From positions 26,290,480 to 26,354,479 of the forward strand of contig CM033397.1 in NCBI GenBank assembly GCA_019426215.1: 64,000 bases of DNA, given 5' to 3'. The notes under the pieces are model-generated. The model did no database searches. It saw nothing but the letters and a program-made list of their open reading frames with translations, and was not told the DNA's origin. Position 1 is the stretch's first letter. Every line of letters starts with the position of its first letter. Origin of the DNA: Buddleja alternifolia. Its lineage: Eukaryota; Streptophyta; Magnoliopsida; Lamiales; Scrophulariaceae. The position numbers and the translations under genes were made by a program. Shown piece after piece: positions 13,246 to 23,632 of the stretch.

Positions 13246-14110
13246 ATGGCTCGTGGAGGTTTCTACTACTTCATCACTTTCGCAAACGATCATTCAAGAT
13301 ATGGTCTAGTGTATCTAATGAAGCAAAAGTCTGAATCCTTTGAAAGGTTCAAAGAGTTCAAAGCCTTAGTAGAAAATCAAACTGGGCAAAATATAAAAAC
13401 TCTACGATCGGATCATGGAGGAGAATATATGAATGTCGAGTTTGATGAATTCCTTAGACAACAAGGAATAATGTTACAACTGACACCACCAGCAATTCCT
13501 CAACTAAATGGGGTAGCCGAGAGAAGGAACCGAACACTGTTGGACATGGTTCGTTCCATGCTTAGTTACACTGATTTACCCATTTTGTTGTGAGGACATG
13601 CTCTCCTTACTGCTGCTTATATATTGAACAGATGTCCCTCCAAATCATTTCCTAAAACTCCGCATGAGATGTGGAGTAATAGGAAACCAAGTCTTAACCA
13701 CATTAAGATTTAGGGATGTCCCGCTTATGTCAAAAAGACTAAAGTGGAGAAATTGGAGACAAGATCCCTCTTGGGACATTTCATTGGTTATCCTGAAGAT
13801 TCCATGAGATTCTTCTTTTACCTGCATGATGATCAGAGAATCATCGTGGCCCTACAAGCTCACTTCCTTGAAGATGAGTTCATCTTGGAAGGGGGCAAAG
13901 GTAGGAAAATTGTTCTAGAAGAACAAAATGAAACTCCCTCAGAGACATCTGTCCAAGAACTAAGGCCTAAACCGATAGTAGCACAACCTCCACGTAGATC
14001 TGGTAGAATTTTGCATAAACCTGAGAGGTATGGGTATCTACTGCAGGGGGAGCCAGAGCTTCACATTGTAGTACAAGAAGGTCATCAAGATGATCCTTGC
14101 ACCTATGATC
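13246..14110 (+). pseudogene. copia integrase, degenerate
   Basis: The core FITFANDHSRYGLVYLMKQKSESFERFKEFK and LRSDHGGEYMNVEFDEFL, then the catalytic-Glu region NGVAERRNRTLLDMVRSML, are read at 13246-13590. A stop interrupts at 13592. The remainder continues in frame (GHALLTAAYILNRCPSK), with a further stop near 13711, and then GHFIGYPEDSMRFFFY and the PPRRSGRI linker leading into RT. The N-terminal part including the first catalytic aspartate is deleted. Confidence 0.92.
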
Positions 14111-15403
14111 AAGCGATGGTGGATGTCAACGCTTCAAGATGGCGAGAAGCCATGGAAACAGAGATGGACTCTATGCAATCGAACCAAGTCTGGACTTTGG
14201 TAGATCGTCCTGAAGGTATCAAATCTATAGGATGTAAGTGGATCTACAAAAGAAAGATAGATAGCAATGGCAAGGTTGACACTTTTAAAGCCAGGCTTGT
14301 AGCGAAAGGGTATAGTCAAAGAGAAGGAATTGACTATCAAGAAACCCTTTTCGCCCATGGCCATGATAAAGTCCATCCGAATACTGTTATCCATAGTTGC
14401 ATACTTAGATTATGAGATATGGCGAATAGATGTCAAAACGGCTTTCCTGAATGGATTCCTCGAGGAAGATATCTATATGGAACAGCCAAAGGGTTTTGTA
14501 TTCGAGACCGATATTCATAAAGTATGTAAACTTGAGAGGTTCATATACGGTCTCAAGCAAGCATCTAGAAGCTGGAATCTTCGTTTTGATGAAGTAGTAA
14601 AGGGATATGGCTATATCAAAAACGAAGATGAACCCTGTGTCCACAAGAAGACTAGTGGGAACAAACTCTCATTCTTAGTACTATATGTGGATGACATTCT
14701 GCTTATTGGAAATGACGTAGGAATGCTCACCACCGTCAAGAAATGGCTTTCGAGTACGTTTTCCATGAAAGACTTGGGAGAAGCGACATACACTCTAAGG
14801 ATTCGTATCTACAGAGATAGAACGAATAGAATGATAGATCTCTCCCAAGCCCTTTACTTAGAAAAAGTCCTAAAGAGGTTTAGGATGGACAATTCTAAGA
14901 AAGGATTTCTTCCCATGAGGCATGGATTACACTTATCCAAGTCTATGTGTCCTCAAAGTGAGGAAGATAGACAGGAGATGAGTAATGTGCCCTATGCTTC
15001 TGCAGTTGGTAGCCTGGTGTATGCAATACTGTGTACTAGACCCGACATTGCCTATGTTGTAAGCATGGTGAGTCGATTTCAGGCAAACCCTGGAAAGGAA
15101 CATTGGATATCTGTGAAGAATATCCTAAAGTATTTCAAAAGAACTAAGGATATGATTCTCATCTATGGAGGTGGAGACCTGAAGATGGAAGGTTATTCTG
15201 AATCAGACTTTCAGTTTGATGTTGATGACCGAAAATCCACTTCAGGGTTTGTTTTTACTCTCAATGGTGGAGCGGTGTCTTGGAAAAGTTCCAAGCAAAG
15301 CACAACCGTGGAGTATGTGGCAATCTCGGAGGCAGCTAAAGAAGCTGTTTAAATGAGAAAGTTGCTCGGAGAACTTGAATCGGTCCCTAATGCTCAGCTA
15401 GAC
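14111..15403 (+). pseudogene. copia reverse transcriptase-RNase H, degenerate and truncated
   Basis: The RT begins WREAMETEMDSMQSNQVWTL near 14140, then GCKWIYKRKI and ARLVAKGYSQREGIDY. A frameshift at about 14345 is followed by SPMAMIKSIRILLSI, DVKTAFLNG, GLKQASRSWN, and an intact YVDDILLIGND polymerase box near 14690. RNase H is read as VDDRKSTSGFVFTLNGGAVSW and AISEAAKEAV, then a stop where relatives have tryptophan, then MRKLLGEL. The sequence leaves the copia family at about 15400 and enters a Ty3/gypsy pol, so the C-terminal end and the 3' LTR are lost. Confidence 0.93.
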
Positions 15404-16518
15404 ATCTTTGCGTGGAAAGTGACCGACTTTCAGGGGATCAATCCCTCTGTCATTGTGCATCGTTTAAATGTAGATCCGGATGCTAAGCCAGCTCGTCTGA
15501 AGAGAAGAAACTTCTTCCCCGATAAGGATGCCATCATCGAAGATGAAGAAAAAAAGCTTCTAGATGTAGGATTCGGTAAAATAAATGAGGTAGGACACTT
15601 ACCAAAAAACTATACTCGAATGCAGGTCCATTCCCTCCAGGCCAAGGTCAAAAGAAATTCATTATTGTGGTCGTGGAACACTTTACAAAGTGGATCGAGG
15701 CTGAATCTTTGGCTCGTATCACGGAGAAAATTGTTATTGACTTCGTATAGAAGAATATTATTTGCAGGTTAACAAATCTAAAAACAAAATGCAAACCTAA
15801 TAAGTCAAAAAGTGATAATGCACATATGAAGAATATTATTTGCAGATTTGGTATTCCCCCAGAGTTTTAATCTCTGACAATGGGACTCAATTCAATGGAA
15901 ATTCTATCACATCCTGGTGTCATGAATTGAAGATCCAACAAAATTTTAAGTCAGTAGGTCATCTGCAGGCCAACGGATTGACGGAGGTAGCGAATAGGAT
16001 CCTACTGCAGCATCTAAAAACCAGGTTGGATGGTGAACGAGGTACATGGGCTGACGAATCACAAGGGGTTCTCTTGGCATACAAAATGACCCCACAATCT
16101 TCAACGGGAGAGACACCATTTTGTCTCGTATATGTCTCAGAAGCTGTAATAACTGCAGAGATTGGATGGCTACACATCGAGTAGATTTGTATGATCCAAT
16201 CGGAAATCTAAAAGCAAGAGAATTTGAGCTGGAAGTGATTGAAGAAAAAAGAGAACAAACTTATACAAACATATTGCGACAAAAGAGCACGACAGCACGA
16301 GCTTACAACAAGAGGTGAAGATTAGATCTTTTCAAGTGGGAGACCTCATTTTGAAAAAGTTGAGGTGTCGAGACATGTGAAGAAGCTAGAAGCTAATTGG
16401 GAAGGACCTTACAAAGTGGTAAAAATTATAAAGGGTATGACGTATAGATTGCAAGATCTTGAGGGAAAGGATCTACCTCGTTCATGGAATGTTAACAATC
16501 TTCGAAGGTTTTATGCAT
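15404..16518 (+). pseudogene. Ty3/gypsy (Tat-type) pol remnant: RT edge and integrase
   Basis: 15404-15600 reads DIFAWK...GINPSVIVHRLNVDPDAKPARLKRRNF, the entry segment of gypsy reverse transcriptase. A deletion then joins it near 15640 to the integrase core (FIIVVVEHFTKWIEAESLARITEKIVIDFV, then RVLISDNGTQFNGNSI and WADESQGVLLAYKMTPQSSTGETPFCLVY). A frame change near 16170 leads to the C-terminal tail ending VVKIIKGMTYRLQDLEGKDLP...RFYA at about 16518. Most of RT, RNase H, gag and the 5' LTR are absent. Family placement rests on the motif wording and on the antisense gene that follows. Confidence 0.9.
15768..15845 (+). repeat. 78-bp insertion flanked by an 18-bp direct repeat in gypsy integrase
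   Basis: GAAGAATATTATTTGCAG occurs at about 15750-15767 and again at 15828-15845, separated by 60 bp of unrelated AT-rich sequence. Deleting 15768-15845 restores the normal integrase reading (NIICRFGIP). The insertion begins GT and ends AG, so it could formally be spliced. A duplication with filler is the simpler reading. Confidence 0.6.
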
Positions 16519-16947
16519 AAATATGCATGTAAATAAATTCTGATTGACAACCAATGCAAGTTGTCAATAAGCAAAATAACGAATGAATAAGGCAGAGAAG
16601 TTCTCTAAATATTATATGGATAATCTTATAAAACAACACGAACTTATAATAAAGAAATAAACCATTAAACTCTGATTTGAGCATCCTAATTAAAGTTGTT
16701 TAAACGCCCAATCCGGGCCAAAATATCATAATAAAATAATGACCGCACAGGGTCAAAAACGATAATAGACGAACGATGACCACGCAAGGTCGAAAATAAT
16801 AACTGTTAAAAATGACCACGCAGGGCCAGACAACCATTGTTCTCAAAACAACAAAAACAGAATAAATTGTTTAAATTTACGAAGCTTTTGAGCTTCCAAA
16901 AAATACCTTCACATTTCAATAAAAGTAACGATTGCTATCAAGGCTCA
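16519..16947. other. spacer between gypsy pol and antisense gene
   Basis: Non-coding. Between about 16740 and 16840 three short imperfect repeats of the type GACC(A/G)CGCA(G)GGTC occur about 40 bp apart. Otherwise AT-rich without recognisable signal. Confidence 0.5.
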
Positions 16948-19510
16948 TGATCATCCCCTCGATCTAAGGTGGCATCGAGCTCTCTCATAAAGTCTTCACT
17001 GGCACGAGCTGCAGTTGAGCTGGCTTCACGAGCACGAACTAATCTAGCAAACTCGGTAAAGTTAACCAAATTCGCCTCGTCATCAGGAGTTAGGGAATCA
17101 CGAAGAAGAGGCTTTTTAAGATATTCTTTTTCAAAAGCTGGAATGTTGACCTTACTATCAAAGCCATCAATCTTCTTCCGATAATCAACTATCTTATAGA
17201 AGCCATCTCGTTGATCGTTTAGAGCCTTGGAGATGAGGAGGTCGTCAAGTTAGGTCGAGCATAGAAAGTCACGAACTTCATAAAGGCGTGTCTTGTTGAG
17301 CTTTTCTTTGAAACGTGAGGAAGCTATAAAATATGTTTGACCTAAGTCATACGATTTCCTCTTTTCCTCAGCCACAAATCCTCGGACATTCGTTAAGACT
17401 TTCTGTTGCTCAATGACGTCCCTTTTCAGATCATCTATGATGCCTTGCATCTTGGCCGCCTTCACCCTCTCGTTGTTCAAATTCTTGCATACAATGTTCA
17501 GCTCGGCTTGGACAGACGCTAACCTGTTACGATCCTCCTGGGCCACTTGAACTTCAACACCAACCTGAGCTTTTAAGTCAGTAAGCTCCTAATCGTGGTT
17601 AAGGCTCATGTCTTTGTAGTACGAGCATGTGAGTACCAGTTGGTGCACACATATATATATAAAACAACAATGACACATAATTAATTCTTGGAAGATAAAA
17701 TACATTAGTTTACTTAAAGTGAAATATAAATATAATATGACGAATATACCTTGGCAAGAAGAGTTGTTGATTGTTTGTCGACCCATGGATGTGTATGCTT
17801 AAGCATAATAAGCTTATCTTGAGGTAGTAGGAGATGGTTGTACAATTCCATGGCCGTGTTTCTACTTTCCTCCAACAAGACGCTACTATTGGGATAAATC
17901 CTCCAATCTGGATTTCCTGGGGTGGCATCGACCCTGACGCTCGGATGCTCGGCAACATCGATCTCCATAAAGTCGGATAATATTAAAGACTCCAACTTAT
18001 TTAAACATTCTGTCATTTCCTCAACACTCGAAGCATCGTAAAAGCCCTCGGGAGGAGTAACAGTGTTGGGGCCTGCAGAAGTAGATGGAAGAGTGGGCTC
18101 GGATGTCAAGCGCAGACGTTTGAGTCAGGAACGAGGGATGAGTCCTCCATCCTTGACGTTCATCTGTTCAGGCAGAGCACTCACAACATTGCCGATTGGC
18201 TCCCTTGCTCGAGAGGCATCGGTGGTGGGCAAGCAGAAAGAAGTGGAGGAAGACTGCTTTCTAGGGGCTCCCATAGAAGTTTGTGTACGAGGGGCTGTAG
18301 AAGTCATATCAGTCTGAGTCACCGATGCCTGGTTGATCCGTTGATCATTGGGTTCAATTATTTGGATGGAGCGAGATATTTTCCTGGGGGGAGCATTTTT
18401 GTCGCCTGCACGATGCATAGCGGCTACAGCTTTTCGAGCCTGTTCTTGCTCTTCAATAGCCTTTCGGTTCATACGAGCTTGACGAGTTGCCATTGCTGCA
18501 CGAGAATGTGTATATAAAAATAAGGTCAAGAATTGACAATGTCTGCAGGGGGGGACGTTGGCTGCACTTAGCCCACATGTATGAAGGGTTGGTTCGTTGA
18601 CAAGACTAAGCTTATAGTAAACTTCTAAAATGGAGTGTAACACATTGACAGGGAGGGTAGGGTTACCTACTCCCGAAAACTTAGTAGGAACGGCTGTGTT
18701 CCACCTACGAGCTACCCCCCAAGGTTCATTTTCGGGTGGTGCGATATAAAAATACTTATCCTTCAATAATCCGAAGGAAGAGTTCTGATAGGCCTGAAGA
18801 CGTGTTTGATATTGTGGGGAGAAAAAATAAAATCCCACCTCTGAGGGTTTAGTACATCAATTTAGTTGCTAAAACATATTAAAATTACGAATATCGGGCT
18901 GAGCCCTATGGGCACACATCAAAACGATGAAATAATTTAAATGTCTATATGAATGGGGAGGGAATTGAGTAGGACAGATACGAAGGAAGTTCAGAATATT
19001 GGTTATATTGGGATGAATGGGAAACCTAACACCGGCTATCTAGTGTGATGTATGGAAGGTGTCGAATCCTATGAGAGGATGATGCATACGATCGTTTTGA
19101 CCGGGAATTAAAAAATGGAAATTATCAGGAATATGGAACCTAACTCGGTGATCGTTTATCTTAGCAGGGTTCAAGGTTGAAGTAATACCTTGCCAAGTTA
19201 CGGTTCGTTCAGCATGCTCTATGTTAGGAAATAGATTTAAGTTTAACATTTGCATCACCCTCGAAATCAGCATAGTTTTGGGGAGGATTGGCTATACGAT
19301 CCCCTATATTATCTCTATCCTCGTTACTATCACTACTACTATCAACAGAATCACTACTGTTCCCAGAATCATCCGAGGACGAGGATCCCTCAGACCAGAA
19401 CTAGTCTCCTTGTTATCATCCCCCGAGGTATTATCCACTCCACTATCCAATTGGTCATCCCCCCTCCCCAGTAATATCTATTAATTCATTATCTACGGGA
19501 TTCGAAGCCA
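16948..19510 (-). pseudogene. antisense ORF of a Tat-type gypsy element (putative gypsy-type transposon domain)
   Basis: A long minus-strand gene lies between pol and the probable 3' LTR. It opens at 19510 (MASNPVDNEL) and passes a one-base frameshift in a G run near 19460. The conserved domain reads RFPIHPNITNILNFLRICPTQ, then stops near 18865, then GFYFFSPQ and PWGVARRWN. This resembles the domain annotated as putative gypsy-type transposon (PF04195). A variable basic, Ser/Pro-rich linker follows, with a TGA near 18124. A probable intron (17750-17591, GTATAT to TTAG) leads to a coiled-coil segment (ELTDLKAQVGVEVQ...). The C-terminus ends DATLDRGDDHEP at 16948 after one more stop near 17253. 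Antisense genes at this place are known in some Tat-lineage elements. Function unknown. Confidence 0.75.
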
Positions 19511-19519
19511 TAAATAGTA

Positions 19520-20105
19520 AGAAAATAAGAAGAGGGAAGAAACTACTAGCGACGGCTGAAGACGAAGCGAGGAAGAAGACCTAAAGCTAAGAGACGATGG
19601 ATAAACTTTGCTCAATGACTCTGATTCAAAATTTTATCAGCACAAGGAAAATAGGAAAAATGAAGAGCTATTTATACTAGGGTAAATTTGAGACATAGAC
19701 GGTTGAGATCAAATTGAGAATGATAGATCTGATGGCCAAGATGAGGCGACATTTAATATTCACCGCCTTCCATCGAAATTAACAGACATCAGGGTAATGA
19801 TGACTGCGGCGCACGCGGGCTTGTGTAGCATTTAATGCGAATCTGAAATTAATTCCTACAAAAGTTAATTAGTGTAATTAATGTTCTTTACGAGTTTATT
19901 AATTAGTAAGGATAACTATCAAATCAATGCATATACGATGTCACGAAGATATATCGTCGCTACCCGAGAGTTGATGTCTTTCTACTTCGTCAGTGATAAT
20001 CTCGAATAAATTCCTATCATCACTAACGAATTGGGAGACTTAATGATATACCTAAATTTAAGTATCGAACGTTGTTGGGCAGTTAGGTCAATCATAACAT
20101 AAGGG
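19520..20105. other. leader/promoter side of the antisense gene
   Basis: Non-coding stretch between the antisense start and a purine tract AAGGGGGCGGGG at about 20102, which is a candidate polypurine tract of the gypsy element. Nothing else recognised. Confidence 0.4.
19668..19676 (-). promoter_or_regulatory. TATA box, candidate promoter of the antisense gene
   Basis: On the minus strand TATAAATAG stands about 160 bp upstream of the antisense ATG at 19510, in the spacing expected for a plant promoter plus 5' leader. Supports a separate antisense transcript; not proof. Confidence 0.45.
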
Positions 20106-20112
20106 GGCGGGG

Positions 20113-20670
20113 CTCGTATGGTCAGGGTATTAAGCTTTAAAGATAATTGTACATTGAGACCCCTGATGGGCATTGTATTTACAAAACACTACAAGATCCG
20201 CGTGTTTCTTCTAATTCGGGTTGAATCTACCCATGACCCGATCCTACGAGATACCATCCTGACCGTCCCCCTAGGACACGTGGCGTCATCTTAATGAAAC
20301 TTCCAGCTGGAAGAATAGTATCCATACAGCGTGTAAATACTATAAATACTTGCATTTATTATTATGACAGGACCGAAATCTAAGCATTTAATAGACTTTG
20401 TAAGCTTCACTCGTATCTTCGTAATTAAGGCTAAAACTTGACAGTACGATCTCATAATATAAATTCGGATACTTTGTTATACGAATCAACGACATAGGAG
20501 CTAGAACATACTCTACAATTACGTTAGACTTGATCCTCAAGAGGTACGTAGGCAGCTCGGTAGTCCGAGTGTAGTCTACAATCTTTATTCGGTTACTATT
20601 GGTTTATCTTACGAGGTCATTCTGACTGAGTAAGTTCGAGGTTATTCCCGACCTAAATCATGTAGATATA
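20113..20670 (+). mobile_element. probable 3' LTR of the gypsy element
   Basis: It follows the purine tract at about 20102. It contains TATAAATAC at 20341 and, about 200 bp further, AGAGGTACGTAGGCAGCTC near 20539, a block typical of the U5 region of plant Tat-type gypsy LTRs. A possible end is AAATCA at about 20670, just before a GATATA-rich microsatellite. No partner LTR exists in the window, so both ends are estimates. Confidence 0.5.
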
Positions 20671-21745
20671 TAGATAGATATAGATATAGATATATGTATA
20701 CACACATATATATACACACACTATATGGTTGAAAGAGAAGAAGAAAATGAAAAACTTATATCTTTTGGAAACATAAAATTGAAGGATATTTTTAATCCGG
20801 ACACAAAGTTCTAATTTTTACTTTTTTATTTTTGATTGGCCGGAGAAGGGCAAGATGGACATTTTACTTTACATCACTTATTGATGAAGCGATATTGGTG
20901 TGTATATTTAGAATAACGTTTATGTGTTCTCTTAGACGTAGGTGTAACTACAAAACTTGAAAACTTTTGACTCGTTTACAACATAAAACTAGTCACTTAT
21001 TGCGCATTTTATCTGTAATTTCATTTTCTGATTAAAAAAAAAAGTGAATTACATGCACACTCTTCACTTTAGTGTTAATTATTAAAAACTCATTTTTTTT
21101 TAATAAATTACAATGAGACCTCCTCAAGGGATCTATTTACAAAGTTTACAAGGGATGAAATTGTAAAAACTTTTAAATACACAGAGTAATAATTGTAAGA
21201 TTGCCTTAACACTAGGGGGACTTTACGTAATTTCGAAAAGGTCAATAGGGGTTTGGTAATTGGTCAAAACATGAGGGGTATGTAGGTAATTATCTCTAAA
21301 AAAAAGGGAGAATTACAACATTAGTTCCCCTAGGATATATGTATGCAATTCCAAAATTAATCCCAAACTTTATGGAATTGTGAAATTAGTCACATAAGAT
21401 TAAAAAAGAATTGCAATTTTGGTCTTCTTCAGCAGAAACTCCATGTAATTTGACTAATATATTTTAGGGCAAAATACAAACTACCCCATTGAACAATACA
21501 TATTGTCACAATGCCCCCCTAAACATTAAGAGGTACCATAATGGTCCCTCATGAAAATTCATGATTTATGAAAATTCTCATCCAAACACAATCTTACAAT
21601 ATTTAAGCACTATAATGACTTACCCGATGATTCCTTTCTTTTTTTCATAATGAATTTGTCAAATTTAAATATTCAAAATTAACAATAAAATATTTAAATC
21701 TTGTAATGTGGTAATTAACAAATTATGGAGAATCATTATTATTAT
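20671..21745. other. intergenic AT-rich sequence with GATATA/TACACA microsatellite
   Basis: A simple repeat (TAGATA/TATACACA) covers about 20672-20725. The rest has no reading frame of note. Scattered phrases such as GGGCAAAATACAAACTACCCC near 21467 resemble degenerate Mutator-type terminal sequence, but I cannot bound an element. Confidence 0.4.
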
Positions 21746-21754
21746 TATTATTTA

Positions 21755-22173
21755 GAGGTAATGACATTAAACCCTCAGAACTATTGACTTTTTTGCACTT
21801 TTTTAGAGATACTTTTCTTTTTCATTTTGCATCATGAACTTCACAGAATTTGCAGATTCTTATATAACAGCATATTACTGCGGAATATTCGTCGAAATTT
21901 GAACTTTAGCCAAAATAAATTTGCAATTTGCATCCTTAATTCTTTTTTGTTTTTTTCCACTTTGCATCCTTAATTTTTTTTGTTTTTTTCACTTTACATC
22001 CTCAACTTTGTGTAATTGCATTTTCTGTCATAATATTCCGCTGGAATATGTTGTCATATAAGAATCCGCAAATCCTGTGAAGTTCGGGATGCAAAGTGAA
22101 AAAAAAAAAAAAAAAAGGCACCTCTAAAAAGTGCGAAAAAGTTAATAGTTCGAAAGGTTAATGTCTTTACCCC
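21755..22173. mobile_element. Mutator-like MITE with long terminal inverted repeats
   Basis: The left arm (about 21755-21890, containing GACATTAAACCC, CTATTGACTTTTTTGCAC and CTTCACAGAATTTGC) reappears inverted at about 22025-22173. The element is 419 bp and is bounded on both sides by the identical 9-mer TATTATTTA (21746-21754 and 22174-22182). Long inverted repeats plus a 9-bp target duplication are the hallmark of Mutator-like MITEs. Non-coding. Confidence 0.85.
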
Positions 22174-22631
22174 TATTATTTAAATCATGTTTAACTAAAT
22201 CTTATCTATTAACAAATCATTTAAATCTTATTTTTTTTTTAAATTATAACAAAATCTTTAATTTAGATTAAAAATTTAACAAATTATAGATTTAAACTTG
22301 TAAGATTCGTTTTTCCAATTGTATCATACTCAATTAGTCATTTAGAAGTTGTTTAATTTTATCAATTAACACATCATATTTAAATCTTGAAAGAAGTTTA
22401 TAAGATTTGCAATTTCTCACAAAGCTTATAAGTTCAATCAAAACAAAAAAAACAAGTCCATTTGATGCTTTAATATAATAAGGTTGTGTTTGAATGGAGC
22501 CTTTGACATAACTCATAAATTTTGATAAAACTTTTTCGGTACTTTTTAAAATTTAGGGGAATACATGCAACAGTAGAAATAGTTTAGAAGAGAATTTTGT
22601 ATTTAACCCTATATTTTATCCAAAAAACATA

Positions 22632-23018
22632 AGTTGTGTTTGCTTTTATTTTGGGGTTTTTTTTGGTGAAAAAATTTATTGAAAATTATGTATTTTGATG
22701 AAAATTTGTTTGATTTTATTTTCATAAGAGACAAAAATTACTGTAACAGTCAAATCATGCAAATTTTTGTTTGAAAAATTATGTTTATAATTAATTAATG
22801 ATTGAAAAATATAATATAATATAAATTTTAAATGATTATAATATTATGGTTGTATATATATTGTAGTTGATGTAATTAGTAGACATACTAAAGTGGACAC
22901 AAATAGGAAAACAATAGCTGACAAATTCTTTAACAAAAAAAGTCCTTTTTAGTCAAAAAATACATAAAGCAAACAAATTTTGGCCAAAATGTATTTAAAA
23001 ACAAAAGCAAACACAGCT
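22632..23018. mobile_element. small MITE-like element
   Basis: Terminal inverted repeats of at least 16 bases (AGTTGTGTTTGCTTTT against AGCTGTGTTTGCTTTT) bound a 387-bp AT-rich stretch. Both ends are followed by ATA, a possible 3-bp duplication. Superfamily unclear. Confidence 0.5.
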
Positions 23019-23632
23019 ATAGGTTTTGCATTATTGAAGCTTTCGTAAGAGTTGGTCATTACCAAATTAACAAAATCACCAAATATACCCTATATGGACA
23101 ATATTATTAATGCAAAAAACGCATAATTGACATTAAATGATGAATATTCAACTCTTTTCTATCATACGGGAGTTTTGAGATCCCGTGGAGTCTAGACCAC
23201 TAGTGACTCATGACCTTCGAGATCAGAAATTGTGGTTCTCCCTAAAATAAACTTGCCAGTGAAAACTAGCCCAATATACACCCGAAGCTCGTCTAAATTT
23301 GTGAGCGAGTTAATGTCAAACCAAGAAAAAATTGTGAGCGAGTACGAACCTAGTCACATAAGACCCAACCCCTAGTCCAAGTAACTTTTACAATTTTGTT
23401 CATAGTTTAAGCAGAAGCAAGCAAATAATTTCATCATTGACGGATTCCACATTAGATTTGGAATTGAAAAAAGCAGTTGACCCGTGCAATTATACAATAA
23501 ACTACTGTGAAGCATATAAACATCATAAAGTATAGAATTACTAGACCTATCAGTGGATAAATATTGCATAACAGAAGCGTGTGTGTGTGTGTGTGTGTGT
23601 AATTATAAAAAAAATAAACAAGCTAAGTTTAG
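23019..23632. other. sequence downstream of the DPH6 gene, with (GT)n
   Basis: No gene seen. A GT dinucleotide run occupies about 23579-23600, about 30 bp beyond the DPH6 stop codon in the direction of transcription, so it probably lies in the 3' untranslated region. Confidence 0.5.

Noticed and set aside
15768..15845. Functional intron in gypsy integrase
   Set aside because: The exact flanking duplication is explained by a repair event and the surrounding gene is dead; reported only as a curiosity.
19221..19484. Plus-strand frames over the 5' part of the antisense gypsy gene
   Set aside because: The minus strand gives recognisable domain wording; the plus frames do not.
23579..23600. GT run as a regulatory element
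   Set aside because: Ordinary microsatellite; nothing in the sequence supports a role.
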